64,000 nt of DNA from Octadecabacter antarcticus 307 (GTDB lineage: Bacteria; Pseudomonadota; Alphaproteobacteria; Rhodobacterales; Rhodobacteraceae), in NCBI RefSeq assembly GCF_000155675.2, contig NC_020911.1, positions 2,966,501 through 3,030,500 on the forward strand. The letters are read 5' to 3'. How positions within the stretch are numbered: the stretch's first letter is position 1; each line of letters starts with the position of its first letter. Below, one piece after another: positions 18,640 to 28,205 of this stretch. The notes under the pieces are model-generated. The model worked only from the letters and a program-made list of their open reading frames with translations. It ran no database searches and was not told the DNA's origin. The translations under genes and the position numbers were made by a program.

Positions 18640-19401
18640 TTATTGAGGTAGACGCATAATTCGGGAGCCGCCCTCGTCAATTTCCTTAGCAAGCGCAATG
18701 AACTTCACGCTCATTTCGAAATGCCGCTGGCTTTCAATATTTTTAATCAATGCACTGATCGTGTTCACGTTACTGCTTTCAAGGAAGCCTTGCGCAATTC
18801 GGGCGCGCTGATCAGGCTCAGGCAGTTCTGTGTTGTTCGACGGTCGGATGTGACCATCGGGCGATTTTATCAATGAGATGCCTTCCGCCATAGAGGTGGC
18901 TATTATCGGTCCTGCGACCAAAGTCCCCTCGGGTGTACCCATCAATTCCATCTGGATCTGGCCAGTTTCTTCCACCACAATACGACGAGTTGGAGGCATT
19001 TGTATGGGCGCAAGTTCTGTGTCAAGTAAGCGGTTTCCAGCTCCATCAACCAGGAATCGTCCATCGTCAAAGCCCAAATCACCCCGTCGCGATAGCGCGG
19101 CATCACCGCCAAGGGCAGGCTCTACGAAAAAATACCCATTGCCCCTGATTGCTGTATCCATTTCGGATCCAGTGCTTTGCAAACTACCGGCATCATCTGA
19201 GAATAAAGCTTCTTGAGACTGCTGGCTGTAAACACGGGATTGGTATTGGTCGAGTGAAGTCAGAAAGCTTGCTTCGCGAGTGACTGTCAGGTCTGCACGA
19301 AATCCCGGCACATTTAGGTTGGCCATGTTTTGGGCGTTAACCCGCATCTCTGTACTGAGATTGCGCATGCTGTTTAGTGCGATGTGGATGTTACGATCCA
19401 T
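18640..19401 (-). CDS. flgF: Flagellar proximal rod protein FlgF
   Basis: FlgF is a proximal rod component. The 253-aa protein begins MDRNIHIALNSMRNLSTEMR with the rod motif AQNMANLNVPGFRADL, has the mid-motif AIRGNGYFFVEP, and ends with ESSNVNTISALIKNIESQRH. It lies between flgE and flgG. The 59-bp gap to flgE holds a strong hairpin (19424-19453). Confidence 0.92.
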   Translation of the reverse strand: MDRNIHIALNSMRNLSTEMRVNAQNMANLNVPGFRADLTVTREASFLTSLDQYQSRVYSQQSQEALFSDDAGSLQSTGSEMDTAIRGNGYFFVEPALGGDAALSRRGDLGFDDGRFLVDGAGNRLLDTELAPIQMPPTRRIVVEETGQIQMELMGTPEGTLVAGPIIATSMAEGISLIKSPDGHIRPSNNTELPEPDQRARIAQGFLESSNVNTISALIKNIESQRHFEMSVKFIALAKEIDEGGSRIMRLPQ

Positions 19402-19423
19402 GGTGTTGTTCTCCGGCTAGAGG

Positions 19424-19453
19424 GGACGGCGCAGATATTGCACGCCGCCCCTA
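19424..19453 (-). promoter_or_regulatory. Strong RNA hairpin between flgE and flgF
   Basis: An inverted repeat with arms GGGGCGGCG and CGCCGTCCCC around an 11-base loop directly follows the flgE stop. There is no T-run on the transcribed strand, so it looks like an mRNA-stability or partial-termination element rather than a simple terminator. Confidence 0.55.
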
Positions 19454-19460
19454 ACGTTTA

Positions 19461-22400
19461 TTAGGTTCGAATATTAATTATAGTCTGGGTCAGCTGGGTC
19501 GAGGTTTCAATCGCCTTGGAAGACGCCTGGAAGTTTCGCTGCGCAGTGATCAAGTTTACCAGCTCCTCAGTAATGTCGACGTTCGACCGTTCCAACGCAC
19601 CAGACTGAATAGAACCAAAACCTTCGGTTCCCGCCTCACCAATAATAGGCTCGCCGGAAGATGCGGTTTCCACAAAAGTTGCGTTCCCCACCTGCTTCAA
19701 CCCATTTTGATTGTTGAAATTAGCGAGCACTATTTTACCTAAAGGCTTGTTCTGACCGTTGGTGTAGTTCGCACGCAGAAGGCCATTGGAATCGATATTC
19801 AATCCGTCCAGACGGCCAGAGGTGAAACCGTTTTGATCGAGGTTGTTCACCGAAAACGGCGTGGCCAGCTGGGAAGAGGCGCTGTAGTCGATGTCGAGCG
19901 AGATCGAAAAAGTTTCACTCTGTGAATCGTAGCGGGTAAGGCCCTGCGGACTTATCAGTCTACCTGTTTTGTCAAAGGTCAACTCACCCTCGTCAAGATA
20001 AAGTGGGAAGTAATCTGTCACAAGATTGTTAGGCTCTGACTCGACGATATCCCCATCTTCATTGACAAATAGCGGAGTTCCGTTTTCGTTGGTTGCCTGA
20101 ACAAGGTTGGCGATTGTTGGCACGCTGCCCACGCCAAGGGGTACGTCATCCAAACCTAGCTTCGCAGGACCCTGCACACGGATAGTAGACGTGTCACCAG
20201 TGGTCCCAGTAGTAAACACAAAGTTATTCTCGGTCGGTTGGTATTTAACCGTCACACCACCGATAGTCCGCCCCGTATCGGGATCGCGCATCTGATTAAT
20301 CCGCTGCTCCAACAACTCCGCCAGCGTGCTGCCGATGTAGTTACCTCCCGGAATTTCAATGAGAGAGTTCACACCGTTCACCGACACGTTAAAAGTAGTT
20401 TCACGGTTAGACGCATTCAGAAAAATAGGCTGACTATTCAGAGGGTCCTTGGCTGGGTTACCAATAGCCTGTGCAGGTTGGGATTTTAAACCAGTACCTT
20501 CGAGAAAGCCTATGTTCCTACCCAGACCTACTCCCATCACGTGACTACCACCCTCAGCCAAAACGCGGGAAGCAAGGTCGATAGTTCCATCGCCAATTTC
20601 TGCAAGACCAGTAAGCGAGTTAATTTCATATCGGCCTACTTGGATGTTGGAGGCAAGCTGCTCAACCTCCACACCAAGTGCTTTGTTCGCCCTTACAGAC
20701 TTACCAGTCGTACCGCTTTCGAAGGTAAAGGCGCCGGTATCGCGGTCATACCGCACATTAGCGCCAAAGCGGTCAGGGCTTCTACCGGCAGTGCCCCCAT
20801 CTTGGATGAATGACTGGCCACTTACCGTGGTAGCAGCCGAGATCGCCACTTTACTGGCATTAGTACTACCAGATAGGCCAATGGCGTTTACACTATCTGC
20901 ATAGCCGGAAGAAATTTGGATACCGGAAACATCGCTAATCGTGCCACCCGGCCCGAGCGCGGTATGATCGACTTTAAACACAAAACTCTGTGATGCTGCA
21001 TCGTATTGTATCTGTACTGGTGGGTTTCGTTCATCCACCCATTCCATCTCGATCGCGCTGTTGGATAGGCCGATATCGGATACGGTAGGATTTCCAGAAC
21101 CCGTCGTCAACTGCGCAGAGAATTCGCCGAAGATGCTCTCATCGACGCTGTCGCTCGTATCAAGATCCACGCTGGAATATGAGTGCCGAGCTGATTCAGT
21201 TTCACGCAACACGATACGCTGGTTATTGAAGTTTGCGGCGGAACCTGCGATTTGCATATCGCCCCCCTCAAAGAAGGCTTCCACGTCAGTGGCCTCTTCG
21301 GACAGCATAACGAACGGATTACCCACAGCCACGTCCACAGAGATGTCGGCCTCCGGCAAGCCAAGATCGCCAGTGGCAACTTGTACGACATTTCCGCTGA
21401 TTGAACTAATATTAAAAGACCGCCCGTTCAGGATCCCAGCACTTTCACCTACACCCATTAGCATGATCGCATCGCCTGCGGCCAAGCCCGCAACTGAAGA
21501 CATAGTGATCGTCAGGCGATCCGCCTCCCCATCATACTCGATGGACGGGCTACCGACTGCAACAGAATTTTGCCGATCAAAAACAGCCACGCCAGGTCTA
21601 TTACCAAAGTTAGTATAGCCTAGGTAACGCTTCTCGGAGATAGTAAATGACTCGGTGGAACCCGTGCCCGCATTCGCAAGAATTGGCCCAGAGACCGTCA
21701 ATACGTTACTGGCCAACGTAACAGAAACTCCAGAGATACCAGCATTCTCTATCGCAAGCTTAATGTTGGCAGCAACGACATCGTCGTCAGTAGAAGCCAC
21801 AGTAACATCAACAGTTTTGCCAAAGATCGTGAGTTGCGCTCCTCCGACAGTGACTCCTGACACAGTTATCAAATCTGTATTTGTGCCCGCCGCCCCGGCG
21901 GAACGTGTAATACCTGTGGCATCACCCGCCTCTGGCGCTGTCACTGCCACCGAGAATTGACCACTTACTGCCGCCTTGATTGCGGCCAACACATCAGTGA
22001 TAGTGGCGGGGGCGTCGGGAATATCAACCGTGACAGTGCTATCATTGATCACGAAGGAAACTGCCTTGTTACTTTCAGCGGCGGCAGCACTAACAGCCAC
22101 TACCGAGAACTCACCCTCACTATAAGAAATGTCCCATTTACCAGAGCTATTAGTCAGACTCGTTATGTCCAGATCACGCTTGGTGTAGTCAAATTCAAAG
22201 GATTGCGGCAACTCAGGCGGACTGGTCAGCTTGGCCGTCGTGGTGATCTTTGCGAACTGATTCGAGCCAATGCCTGATACACCCGATTCGTCACCTGCGG
22301 CCAACTCCGCGTTCATGGCAGCGTTAATTCGAACCTGAGCGTGAGCAAGAAAGGTGTCGATGTCAAAGTTCGGCGCGGTGAGGTTAGCTACGTCGATACC

Positions 22401-23699
22401 AGCTTGGGTCGAAACATAGCTAGGCTCTAACAAGTCCACGATCACCGCGTTATCCATGGAGGTGTCGCCGTCTGTACTGGGCGAGAACATCTGGAACTTA
22501 ATGATGTCTTCCGCACCTTTGCGAATTTCGACCTTTTTCTCATCATCATAGGCCGCGTTAATGGCGCGCTCCACCTCGACGGCTAGATCCTCAGCATTAT
22601 ACCGACCGGCACGAATATCGATACTTACAGGCCGAGTGCCGTCATCTATATTAACGAGCAGGAAGTCGTTACCCCAGTATACCCCTTGATTTGACGAGTC
22701 CGCCTCATAGGTCGCACCAAACAGCATCGGGTCGTTCACAATTTCGATCTCGCGGGTGCCTTCGTCACCAAAATCGAAACCGCTTGCCTCGCCGGTCAGA
22801 GCTGCTGGTTGCGACGGCACGCGAGTCCGCAGATCATCCAGTTTGTAGAGCGGCGAAGACCGCCCCGTATTAAAATAGCTGGGGTCGGGCACGTCGGTGG
22901 TTTGATTACCAAACTGGTCAATAAAGATTTGCCTTCCATCGTCGACTACGGCGGGCACAAGATTAGGGGGCACAACCTCATCGTTAATGACAAGGCGCGT
23001 CTCAAACTTGTTCGTCGGGTCTGCTGCATTAGCGCGTTGCGTCTTGATGAAATAGACGGTCGCGATGGTCGGGTTGCCCAAATCATCAAAGATGGTGAAC
23101 GACGTAGAATTAGTGAAGCTTTCTGAATCGTTAGGGTCGAAAACATAACCATCTACGAACTTCTGATTTTCGGTTACGACATCCGCGTTAGCAGGGACGT
23201 TGACGGCGAGGTCTACTTTAGTGGTACCCTGTGGATCACCAGAAGTCACAGGCAAGCGCAACGGAACTGCACTATCAATATCCTTGGCAGTAACAGACCC
23301 ATCTTCGTTCACTGGGTATGTCAGCAAGAATTGGCCAGAGCTGTCGACCACATTACGATTATTATCAACATTAAACGAACCATTACGGGTGTAGACCACC
23401 TGCGTGGAAGTCAAACTAGGCTTGAGCGCAAAGAACCCCTGACCAGAGATCGCCATATCTAGGGCATTAAGGGAAGCGGAGATATTACCTTGGGTGAACT
23501 GCTGCTTCACTCCCTTCAAAATAGCACCTGAACCAATTGACGATGTGCTGTTCTGCAAGGGCGAGGTCGCAAAGATGTCACCAAATTCCGCGCGAGAAAG
23601 TTTGAATCCCGTTGTGCCCACATTGGCGATGTTGTTTGAGCTCGCCGCAATATCGGCTTGGGCTCCGTTTAGGCCGGTCAAGGCAGTATAAAATGACAT
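19461..23699 (-). CDS. flgE: Giant flagellar hook protein FlgE
   Basis: FlgE polymerises into the hook. The rod-type N-terminus (residues 20-40, SNNIANVGTTGFKLSRAEF), MAISGQGFFAL near residue 82 and NSTSFTIFDDLGNPTIATVY near 197-216 are typical. So is the C-terminus (GALERSNVDITEELVNLITA). Total length is 1412 aa against about 400-450 in model species; roughly 900 extra residues form a beta-rich central region with cadherin- or Ig-like repeats (for example AAVSGQFSVAVTAPEAG). The frame is intact. It is 38 bp after flgD. Confidence 0.93.
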   Translation of the reverse strand: MSFYTALTGLNGAQADIAASSNNIANVGTTGFKLSRAEFGDIFATSPLQNSTSSIGSGAILKGVKQQFTQGNISASLNALDMAISGQGFFALKPSLTSTQVVYTRNGSFNVDNNRNVVDSSGQFLLTYPVNEDGSVTAKDIDSAVPLRLPVTSGDPQGTTKVDLAVNVPANADVVTENQKFVDGYVFDPNDSESFTNSTSFTIFDDLGNPTIATVYFIKTQRANAADPTNKFETRLVINDEVVPPNLVPAVVDDGRQIFIDQFGNQTTDVPDPSYFNTGRSSPLYKLDDLRTRVPSQPAALTGEASGFDFGDEGTREIEIVNDPMLFGATYEADSSNQGVYWGNDFLLVNIDDGTRPVSIDIRAGRYNAEDLAVEVERAINAAYDDEKKVEIRKGAEDIIKFQMFSPSTDGDTSMDNAVIVDLLEPSYVSTQAGIDVANLTAPNFDIDTFLAHAQVRINAAMNAELAAGDESGVSGIGSNQFAKITTTAKLTSPPELPQSFEFDYTKRDLDITSLTNSSGKWDISYSEGEFSVVAVSAAAAESNKAVSFVINDSTVTVDIPDAPATITDVLAAIKAAVSGQFSVAVTAPEAGDATGITRSAGAAGTNTDLITVSGVTVGGAQLTIFGKTVDVTVASTDDDVVAANIKLAIENAGISGVSVTLASNVLTVSGPILANAGTGSTESFTISEKRYLGYTNFGNRPGVAVFDRQNSVAVGSPSIEYDGEADRLTITMSSVAGLAAGDAIMLMGVGESAGILNGRSFNISSISGNVVQVATGDLGLPEADISVDVAVGNPFVMLSEEATDVEAFFEGGDMQIAGSAANFNNQRIVLRETESARHSYSSVDLDTSDSVDESIFGEFSAQLTTGSGNPTVSDIGLSNSAIEMEWVDERNPPVQIQYDAASQSFVFKVDHTALGPGGTISDVSGIQISSGYADSVNAIGLSGSTNASKVAISAATTVSGQSFIQDGGTAGRSPDRFGANVRYDRDTGAFTFESGTTGKSVRANKALGVEVEQLASNIQVGRYEINSLTGLAEIGDGTIDLASRVLAEGGSHVMGVGLGRNIGFLEGTGLKSQPAQAIGNPAKDPLNSQPIFLNASNRETTFNVSVNGVNSLIEIPGGNYIGSTLAELLEQRINQMRDPDTGRTIGGVTVKYQPTENNFVFTTGTTGDTSTIRVQGPAKLGLDDVPLGVGSVPTIANLVQATNENGTPLFVNEDGDIVESEPNNLVTDYFPLYLDEGELTFDKTGRLISPQGLTRYDSQSETFSISLDIDYSASSQLATPFSVNNLDQNGFTSGRLDGLNIDSNGLLRANYTNGQNKPLGKIVLANFNNQNGLKQVGNATFVETASSGEPIIGEAGTEGFGSIQSGALERSNVDITEELVNLITAQRNFQASSKAIETSTQLTQTIINIRT

Positions 23700-23737
23700 G
23701 GTTGTTTCCCTTAATTTACGTTTTATCGCGAACCATC

Positions 23738-24439
23738 CTAGAGGCGGAACCGCAGGATATCAGCGGCACTCACATCGCCGTAGTCTTCGACTTCAAGCAT
23801 GGCCTCACCATTAACGGCAGAAGAAGAAGCTCCGATCACTTCTGCAAACACGTTTGGTGTCAGGCTCTGAACGCCCTGACCGTCACCGTAATTCACCGAC
23901 ACATTCATACGTATGCTACGTGACCCGTCACGGTATTCAGTTGGCAGAGCCGCCCACTCAAATCCAGACAACCCACTTGCACGGCTACCAAGATTGAGAG
24001 TGTGTAGGCTTTCGCCTGACTGAGCATCGAGAAATTCAATCTGTGTGTCGAGGGATGCACTAGCCAGGTCGAGGGTACCTTGAATCTCTCCGTTGTTGTC
24101 CGCACGAGCGATGTTGCCCGGCATCATGACGGAGTGTCCCAACATATTGACTGAAGAGGCAACCTGAAATTGGCTCATCTGCCCCGCAATGCTGGACATC
24201 GTTTGGTTCATTTCACTGATACCAGCAACAGAGGAGAACTGTGCCATTTGCGCGACGAAGTCTCCATTGTCCATCGGAGCAAACGGATCCTGATTCTGCA
24301 ATTGGGCAGTCATAAGCTTCAGAAAGTCGGACTGGCCCAACTCATCTTTTGGTTCTGCGTTCCGCTCCTCGGTAGTGCTAATGCCCAGCTTGGATAACAA
24401 CGCGTTCTGCGCGCTTTGACTATTACTATTAACATCCAT
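23738..24439 (-). CDS. flgD: Hook-capping scaffold protein FlgD
   Basis: FlgD caps the growing hook. The 233-aa protein has the family core LGQSDFLKLMTAQLQNQDPF, then APMDNGDFVAQMAQFSSVAG, followed by a variable C-terminal beta domain ending DVSAADILRFRL. It lies between flgC and flgE, 30 bp downstream of flgC. Confidence 0.93.
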   Translation of the reverse strand: MDVNSNSQSAQNALLSKLGISTTEERNAEPKDELGQSDFLKLMTAQLQNQDPFAPMDNGDFVAQMAQFSSVAGISEMNQTMSSIAGQMSQFQVASSVNMLGHSVMMPGNIARADNNGEIQGTLDLASASLDTQIEFLDAQSGESLHTLNLGSRASGLSGFEWAALPTEYRDGSRSIRMNVSVNYGDGQGVQSLTPNVFAEVIGASSSAVNGEAMLEVEDYGDVSAADILRFRL

Positions 24440-24469
24440 TTATCCGGCTCCCTTAGGATTGACCCATGT

Positions 24470-24886
24470 TCATTGACCCATGTTCACAGTACGCAGCATC
24501 AACGTGCGCATGGTTGTGACCACTTCGAGGTTATTTTGGAATTGGCGGCTGGCTTCCAGCATATCGACCATCTCTTCGTTCACATCGACGGGAGCGACGT
24601 AGACAAACCCCTCCTCATCGGCAAGTGGGTGGCCAGGCTCTAGTACGCGTAATGGAAGGCGATCAAGCGATACGATATCCACCACATCGACCGTCGAACG
24701 CTCTGCGTCTCTCAAGCCATCCTCGAAAGCTACTTTGAACACCGGGCGCAGAGGGCGAAAAGTTTCTTCCGCGCTACCTGCCCGGGCGTTGGCGTTGGCG
24801 ATGTTGGAGGCGACTGTATTAAGGCGCACCATCTGCGCAGCCATAGACCGCCCAGCAATATCAAAAACATTTTTTAAATCAGACAT
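24470..24886 (-). CDS. flgC: Flagellar proximal rod protein FlgC
   Basis: This 138-aa rod protein has the N-terminal motif LNTVASNIANANARAGSAEE and the C-terminal FVYVAPVDVNEEMVDMLEAS typical of FlgC. Its ATG overlaps the flgB stop by one base (TAATG), indicating translational coupling. Confidence 0.93.
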   Translation of the reverse strand: MSDLKNVFDIAGRSMAAQMVRLNTVASNIANANARAGSAEETFRPLRPVFKVAFEDGLRDAERSTVDVVDIVSLDRLPLRVLEPGHPLADEEGFVYVAPVDVNEEMVDMLEASRQFQNNLEVVTTMRTLMLRTVNMGQ

Positions 24887-25272
24887 TATTCACCTTTGAT
24901 TGCGGTCAGGAGGCCGGAGATACGGCGATTAAGAAACGTCAACGTGGTCATATAACCCAGTGAGTTTTCCGAAAATTCCATCTGTTCCACAGAAATTTCT
25001 ACCGTATTCCCGTCTAGCGAGGGATTCAGCGGCTGTCGGAACTGCACTCCACTACCACCCAAACCGGCAAGACTGTCCATGTGGCGGGCGCTGGTTTTAC
25101 GCAAAGGGCTATCTCCAACCTGACGCGCCATTTCTTGCTCAAAATCTAAATCACGGGCCTTGAAGTTAGGCGTCGCCGCATTCGCGATATTGGACGCCAA
25201 CATGTTATTCCGACGCTCTCGTAGAGAAAGGGCCGACGCTTGAAAAGCAATATGATCCTTGATTGCGTCCAT
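24886..25272 (-). CDS. flgB: Flagellar proximal rod protein FlgB
   Basis: This 128-aa rod protein has RRNMLASNIANAATPNFKAR and the C-terminal MEFSENSLGYMTTLTFLNRR typical of FlgB. It is the first gene of the minus-strand run, with a sigma-54 promoter 38 bp upstream that it shares face to face with the divergent gene at 25347. Confidence 0.92.
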   Translation of the reverse strand: MDAIKDHIAFQASALSLRERRNNMLASNIANAATPNFKARDLDFEQEMARQVGDSPLRKTSARHMDSLAGLGGSGVQFRQPLNPSLDGNTVEISVEQMEFSENSLGYMTTLTFLNRRISGLLTAIKGE

Positions 25273-25298
25273 CTTAATCTTTCGTGATAAATGCGTTG

Positions 25299-25314
25299 TG
25301 GTCTAATACTTGCA
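25299..25314 (+). promoter_or_regulatory. Possible divergent sigma-54 promoter for the gene at 25347
   Basis: The plus strand reads TGGTCTAATACTTGCA, with the correct 10-base GG-GC spacing but GGT in place of GGC at -24. It shares its -12 bases with the flgB promoter on the other strand. Confidence 0.45.
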
Positions 25315-25327
25315 AGTTGAATGCCAA
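25311..25327 (-). promoter_or_regulatory. Sigma-54 promoter of the flgBCDEF operon
   Basis: The minus strand reads TTGGCATTCAACTTGCA, with GG and GC separated by 10 bases. The -12 part overlaps the palindrome ACTTGCAAGT shared with a possible plus-strand promoter. Confidence 0.82.
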
Positions 25328-25346
25328 AGTCATAGCGGAGATAGAA

Positions 25347-25967
25347 ATGGCAAAAAAACTAACGAAACCCCAACGCATTCCTGCTAAGCCCAGAGGCAAG
25401 AGAGCCCCTGAAAGGACAGATAAAGCCTCTCCAAGCGAACACGCTGACTCAAAAAACCTGCAAAAGCGAATTATGCAGCATCTGGCGGACACTCCGGCCC
25501 TCCTGGCCACATCTGTGTTGTCAGAGATGCTCCGCGACACCACAGACCAGCCCACTCGGATCGCCATCCAGTACTCACGGATAGAGGTGTTGCGGGCCCG
25601 GACAATCTCATGCCGCCTTGGTAAGCCAGCGGATAGATCTGTAAAACCTTCGAGTTTGCTGAGCCGCAACACGATAGTTAGCAAGACCAATGACGCCCAG
25701 ACAGGCTCACTAGTGGAGGAACGGCCGGCACATGATTCCCACCAGGCGGAAACAGCGGACGCAGCGGTGCCAGAGAGCATTCTCATCCAGCTGACAGTGG
25801 CTCACCTCCATCAGGGGGTAGAACTGCCCAAAGGTACAACCTTCAAAGTAAGCTCTATCGTCGGTGCCGAGTTGATCAAGATAAATGTAGCCAAGCATGC
25901 CCCAAAAGAGAAGCCCGCGAGCAGCAACACCAAAGACACAGCTGAGCTAAAAAAGGGAAGTACATAA
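25347..25967 (+). CDS. Basic protein of unknown function divergent from flgB
   Basis: This 206-aa protein begins MAKKLTKPQRIPAKPRGKRA, with a Lys/Pro-rich basic N-terminus, a helical middle (KRIMQHLADTPALLATSVL) and a C-terminal part ending with another basic tail. In many clusters this position opposite flgB holds flgA or flgM, but I see no signal peptide or SAF domain for FlgA and no clear FlgM motif. The ATG at 25347 has GGAG 6 bp upstream; the TTG at 25284 is rejected because the -24/-12 elements lie downstream of it. Confidence 0.6.
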   Translation: MAKKLTKPQRIPAKPRGKRAPERTDKASPSEHADSKNLQKRIMQHLADTPALLATSVLSEMLRDTTDQPTRIAIQYSRIEVLRARTISCRLGKPADRSVKPSSLLSRNTIVSKTNDAQTGSLVEERPAHDSHQAETADAAVPESILIQLTVAHLHQGVELPKGTTFKVSSIVGAELIKINVAKHAPKEKPASSNTKDTAELKKGST

Positions 25968-26014
25968 ATCCCACGCCAGAACCTCCTTTCTCATCAACTT
26001 ACCGGACATCTATA

Positions 26015-26359
26015 ATGCCCCTTCGTACTTCGCTTTACTTGTTAGCAATATTACTGGCTTTAGCAGTACTTTTCGTGTTCCAGTTCCCCAGCCGTTTCAC
26101 ACAGGAAGACTATAACTGCGCAGCCACTAACGCACCGTTTAACCGGATCGTATTTTCGGAGGTATCAGAGGGCGAGGCTGGGTTAGTTGAAGGTGCAAAC
26201 CCCGACACAGTCATCATCACATCCGTAACGGATATGCGCATTGATACCGATTGGGGCCGCAGCCGGGTCCAGCTTGAACGCAAGACCGGGCAGGTCATTG
26301 TCACCCACAATAGGGTCGTCTCTTCTTATGCCTGCACACAGGCTGAATTCCGGATGTAG
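26015..26359 (+). CDS. Small membrane-anchored protein of unknown function
   Basis: The 114-aa protein has one N-terminal membrane helix (LYLLAILLALAVLFVFQF) and then a short periplasmic domain with two cysteines (DYNCAAT and SYACTQ) that could form a disulfide. It lies between the divergent gene and fliD on the same strand. No domain is recognised. Confidence 0.55.
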   Translation: MPLRTSLYLLAILLALAVLFVFQFPSRFTQEDYNCAATNAPFNRIVFSEVSEGEAGLVEGANPDTVIITSVTDMRIDTDWGRSRVQLERKTGQVIVTHNRVVSSYACTQAEFRM

Positions 26360-26424
26360 GGCTTTTTGCTGCTAAAACTCGGAGCAGAACCGTCGTTTAA
26401 CAAAACATCAATGGAGACTAAGCA

Positions 26425-28071
26425 ATGGATGAAATAAGGCCCGACGTTCTTTCAACGCTGAGCCGCGGCGGCAGCGGACTGCAACTCAGGAGTCTTACTA
26501 GTAGCCTTGTGGCCGCAGAGACTAGCGGTGAGCGTTCGTTGAACGAAAGAAACGTGTCGAATATAAACACCACAATCTCTGCGATGGGACAATTATCAGG
26601 CAAGATCGGGGAGTTCGGTGAGGCTATGGCCTCCGTTGTGGACACTATTTCTCGTACGGCATCATCCTCCATCACCGATGCGATTTCGATTGAGGTAACT
26701 GACGGTTCTTTGGCCGCAAATTTTTCATCCAGAATGGAAGTGAGAAGCCTTGCTTCCGAACAAGTGCTAAGTTTTCTTTTCGACAGCACTGTAACAACCA
26801 GCACCACGCTCAACCAAGGCACCGTGTCCCTGAACACCCCCGCATGGAACAACACTCAGTCCTTCAAACTAGATGACAGCAATAATACGCTGATCGGCAT
26901 GGTAGAGGCGCTCAACAGTCTTGGAGGCGTAACCGCTTCCCTTTTTGACACCGGGACAGGTTATGCATTAATCATCAAGTCAGAAGATGGATTGGACAAC
27001 GCCCTCGATTCTGACTCCATCGACGCAATAAAATCTGCGCTTTCGATGACTTCAAGCGCTATAGATGACGAGACAGATTCAACCCATAACCCCCTTGGCG
27101 TTTCCAGTAGCGTAACCGCAGCACAGAACGCCGATATTCTTGTCGATGGTGTTAGCGTGGTTCGAAGCTCGAACGAATTCGAAGACCTATTTTTAGGGCA
27201 TAAGATCACATTAAACGCTGTCGGCACCTCAATGCTCAGCTCCTCCGAAACCAATGACTCTGCCCAGAATAGGGTGATCGATTTTATTAGCGTTATTAAC
27301 GATCTTAAATCCTATCTTAACGAGGCCACGCAGCGCGGTATCAATGGCGCAGATCCTGGCCCCTTAGCAGGCGATTCAGCGGCGCAATCGGTTTTAGCGC
27401 ACATACGCAATATCGCCACAAGGCCAATTGTAGGGTTCGGTGAGGATCCTGTCTACCTTGCCGAGATAGGCGTACGAACGGAGCGAGATGGCACACTGAT
27501 CCTAGACGAGAACGTGTTTGAGCGCGCTTTAGAAGAAAACTCTGCAATCGTTGACGCATTCTTCAGTACACAATTTAGTTCCGACAACGCAAATCTGAAA
27601 ATTACAGGCTTGTCCTTTGCACAACCCACTGCGGGTTCATATGTTTTGATCTATAACGCATCAGCAGAGACCGCAACTCTTGACGGTGAACCACTGACGA
27701 TCGGCTCTGATAGCAATGGCAATGTCCTCTTGACGTCAACTACCGTTGGCAACACCTATGGTATCCAGATCACACTGGACGCTGACGAGAACCTGACCAC
27801 CACAGTACGCTACGGCCAAAGCCTAGCTGCGCACTTGCAGGACTACAGTGACAGCCTTCTAGGCAGGGATGGCATGCTTGCGCGCCGTGAAACCAATCTA
27901 GGTAATCAACTACTGGACTTTGAAACCAGGCTAGAAGATGTCGACGCCAAAGCCGCCGCATTGACCGAACGTTACAACATTCAGTTTGGGCGAATGGAGG
28001 CTGTCATCGCCAGCCTCAACCAAACAGGTGAATACATGCAATCCCTTATGGATGCTTGGAATGCTGACTGA
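26425..28071 (+). CDS. fliD: Flagellar filament cap protein FliD (HAP2)
   Basis: FliD caps the filament tip and guides flagellin folding. The 548-aa protein has a FliD N-terminus (LQLRSLTSSLVAAETSGERS), central D2/D3 domains, and the C-terminal coiled coil (LAAHLQDYSDSLLGRDGMLA, then LTERYNIQFGRMEAVIASLN). GGAG precedes the ATG. It is the last flagellar gene before the IS island; rpoN follows 3.5 kb later behind nested transposons that probably separated a once compact cluster. Confidence 0.9.
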   Translation: MDEIRPDVLSTLSRGGSGLQLRSLTSSLVAAETSGERSLNERNVSNINTTISAMGQLSGKIGEFGEAMASVVDTISRTASSSITDAISIEVTDGSLAANFSSRMEVRSLASEQVLSFLFDSTVTTSTTLNQGTVSLNTPAWNNTQSFKLDDSNNTLIGMVEALNSLGGVTASLFDTGTGYALIIKSEDGLDNALDSDSIDAIKSALSMTSSAIDDETDSTHNPLGVSSSVTAAQNADILVDGVSVVRSSNEFEDLFLGHKITLNAVGTSMLSSSETNDSAQNRVIDFISVINDLKSYLNEATQRGINGADPGPLAGDSAAQSVLAHIRNIATRPIVGFGEDPVYLAEIGVRTERDGTLILDENVFERALEENSAIVDAFFSTQFSSDNANLKITGLSFAQPTAGSYVLIYNASAETATLDGEPLTIGSDSNGNVLLTSTTVGNTYGIQITLDADENLTTTVRYGQSLAAHLQDYSDSLLGRDGMLARRETNLGNQLLDFETRLEDVDAKAAALTERYNIQFGRMEAVIASLNQTGEYMQSLMDAWNAD

Positions 28072-28205
28072 TGATTGCCTCGTCCGCTATGCTGATAACA
28101 GGTGAGCGAGGTATCTCAGCTCCGCTTTGCAAAAAAAACGTATTACTGCACACCACCAATTTACTTATTGTATTGCTTCAAAAAACAAAAAATCACCCTC
28201 CGCGG

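Noticed and set aside
26341..26424. Sigma-54 promoter of fliD
   Set aside because: Only a spacing match (GG-N10-GC) without TGGC or TTGC.
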